Assembly (NCBI GenBank): GCA_002412715.1
Contig: DHVP01000013.1
Coordinates: 1 to 52,171 of the forward strand
Length of the DNA stretch: 52,171 nucleotides
Direction of reading: 5' to 3'
Source: Deltaproteobacteria bacterium UBA5205
Lineage (GTDB): Bacteria; Desulfobacterota; Syntrophorhabdia; Syntrophorhabdales; Syntrophorhabdaceae
Part shown: in pieces, positions 50,959 to 52,171 of the stretch
Position numbering within the stretch: the stretch's first letter is position 1
How the letters are laid out: the number at the start of each line of letters is the position of its first letter
Notes under the pieces: generated by a model
What the model was told of the DNA's origin: nothing
Database searches by the model: none
What the model saw: the letters and a program-made list of their open reading frames with translations, nothing else
Position numbers and translations under genes: made by a program

Positions 50959-52017
50959 TCACTTTTCCGCGGGCTTGTAGACAACCTTACCTGTTTTATC
51001 GATATATATCTTTTTATCGTCAGTTGTAATGACCAGGGCCAACCCGTTAGAAAAGCCGAAGACGTTGAAACGATTGACCGGCTTGATGATGTATTTTCCG
51101 CTCTTGTCGATATATCCGAACTCGAGCTTGTACTGCGGCGCCTGTATTATGACACCGGCCACGCCTTCGGAAAACTCCATGGCGTTGGTAAACCTGGGGG
51201 CAATGGCAACCTCTCCTTTTTTATCGATATAGCCCCATCGATCTCCAACCTTCACGGCGGCCAGCCCTTCGGAAAAACCGAATGCACCGTCAAATGAGGG
51301 TTTTATGACGAAAACACCCGCGGGATCGATAAATCCCCACTTTCCACCTGTCGGCTTTTTATCGCTCTTCCAGCTTTTTGGGGGCCTGGCCTCCTGCACC
51401 GCGGCAAGGCCTTCCGAAAAATCCAAAGCCTCATAGAACTGCGGCTCTACGGCCAGCTTTCCCTTTGTATCGATATATCCCCATTTGCCATCCACCCGAA
51501 CTGAGGCCCGCCCGTTCCTGAACGGCATCGCGATATCCATCCTGAACTGCGGGGGCACGACGTAATTGCCCGATTTGTCGATGTAACCCCATTTCAGACC
51601 AGTATATTCCCTGACCGCGGCGAGTCCCTCCGAGAAATCCAGGCAGCTTTCATATTTGGGCTCTATCACATATCTACCCGTCTTGTCGATATAGCCCGCA
51701 TACATGCGGTCCTTTCGTCCGGCAGCGGCAAGGCCTTCAGAGAATTTCCCGGCATTCTGAAAAGTAAAACCAATGACCGCCTTACCCGTCTCGTCGATGT
51801 AGCCCCAGAGATCACCTTTCCTGACAGCCGCAAGCCCTTCCGAAAACTCCCTCGCACTGTCGTACTGTCTATCGATGACCACCTTTCCGCTACCATCGAT
51901 ATAGCCCCACTTCTTATTCCCATCCTCGACGGGAAACAACCCGACACCGGCACTAACCATACGCGAAAGAGAACAGAACAGTACCAGTACAAGAAAGAGT
52001 GTTACGCGTCTTCTCAT
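50959..52017 (-). CDS. Exported WG-repeat protein
   Basis: 352 residues from MRRRVTLFLVLVLFCSL (ATG at 52017; GGAG 6 bases upstream). A signal peptide ends at VSA. The rest is nine WG (KWGYID) repeats of roughly 35-40 residues: WGYIDGSGK, WGYIDETGK, AGYIDKTGR, WGYIDKSGN, WGYIDTKGK, WGFIDPAGV, WGYIDKKGE, FGYIDKSGK and a last weak IYIDKTGK. Each is followed by 'F.EGLAAV'. WG repeats make beta-propeller-like or solenoid folds that bind proteins. No enzyme part is present. It reads toward the pcnB set, 53 bases away, but its own promoter probably lies in 52018-52171. Confidence 0.9.
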   Translation of the reverse strand: MRRRVTLFLVLVLFCSLSRMVSAGVGLFPVEDGNKKWGYIDGSGKVVIDRQYDSAREFSEGLAAVRKGDLWGYIDETGKAVIGFTFQNAGKFSEGLAAAGRKDRMYAGYIDKTGRYVIEPKYESCLDFSEGLAAVREYTGLKWGYIDKSGNYVVPPQFRMDIAMPFRNGRASVRVDGKWGYIDTKGKLAVEPQFYEALDFSEGLAAVQEARPPKSWKSDKKPTGGKWGFIDPAGVFVIKPSFDGAFGFSEGLAAVKVGDRWGYIDKKGEVAIAPRFTNAMEFSEGVAGVIIQAPQYKLEFGYIDKSGKYIIKPVNRFNVFGFSNGLALVITTDDKKIYIDKTGKVVYKPAEK

Positions 52018-52171
52018 ATGTTCTCCTTTTTGAAATAAGCGGTGTTCTCGAATCGGGACGTTGCAGAAACAACGATGCCCGTCCAAGCGTAACAAAGAAC
52101 GCACTACCGGTCAAGCGGATACAAAGCTTCAGGGCGTATAGAAAATAAAAGTATCCACCCGGCTTATCCTG

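Noticed and set aside
1..52171. tRNA, rRNA, CRISPR array or prophage
   Set aside because: No cloverleaf-like T-loop, rRNA block, spaced repeat array or phage structural gene was recognised; absence of evidence by eye only.

Overview
The window reads like a chromosomal segment of a Desulfobacterota (former Deltaproteobacteria) anaerobe, possibly Syntrophorhabdus- or Syntrophobacterales-like. This rests on the gene mix: a Mop-type molybdenum hydroxylase, a TusE/DsrC-like protein, a GsuK-like gated K+ channel, a thiolase with a DUF35 partner, an RND pump, a WG-repeat protein, and dispersed intergenic repeats with the 'GGGGTCAGGTCTTGAAATATCA'-type end that I associate with REP-associated transposases in such genomes. 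No rRNA, tRNA or CRISPR array was seen. The taxonomic call is inference.

Layout. Positions 1-1372: tail of a gene, a small Sm-like protein and a four-helix membrane protein. Positions 1373-2028: no intact gene; it holds a decayed RAYT transposase start and a weak promoter. Positions 2029-8351: a compact, AT-rich, five-gene, same-strand cassette (ThyX, radical SAM, calcineurin-like phosphoesterase, large P-loop ATPase, Rossmann-like unknown) that looks horizontally acquired. It is the best candidate for an undescribed conflict or nucleotide-modification system. Positions 8352-14400: repeat-rich zone with a HigA/RelE-type toxin-antitoxin pair whose toxin is frameshifted, a secreted phosphoesterase, a decayed receiver domain, an RpoD-like sigma factor and a 38-residue basic protein.

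Positions 14445-18941: a sulfur block with a textbook sigma-70 promoter, an MBL/double-rhodanese protein, a split YeeE/YedE transporter pair and a SulP permease. Positions 19012-25153: lipocalin, GsuK-like K+ channel, small secreted Cys protein, prohibitin-like SPFH protein, a macro-domain/Cys-rich/TM fusion and a periplasmic ankyrin protein. Positions 25466-29197: a minus-strand ABC importer of the sulfonate/nitrate type followed by a TauE/SafE permease. Positions 29591-32289: Slp-type lipoprotein, small membrane protein and a chemoreceptor.

Positions 32485-38402: minus-strand genes for a Mop-type molybdenum hydroxylase, a TusE-like protein, a cysteine desulfurase, then a thiolase with its zinc-ribbon/OB partner. 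The first three overlap and may form a dedicated sulfur (or selenium) relay to the molybdenum cofactor. Positions 38722-41361: TPR-CHAT protein. Positions 41680-47755: complete tripartite RND efflux system. Positions 47855-52017: minus-strand poly(A) polymerase, acetolactate decarboxylase with an N-terminal extension, CDF transporter and WG-repeat protein.

A family of about 240 bp intergenic repeats with three consecutive hairpins links many of the gaps. At least one hairpin keeps its pairing despite substitutions between copies.
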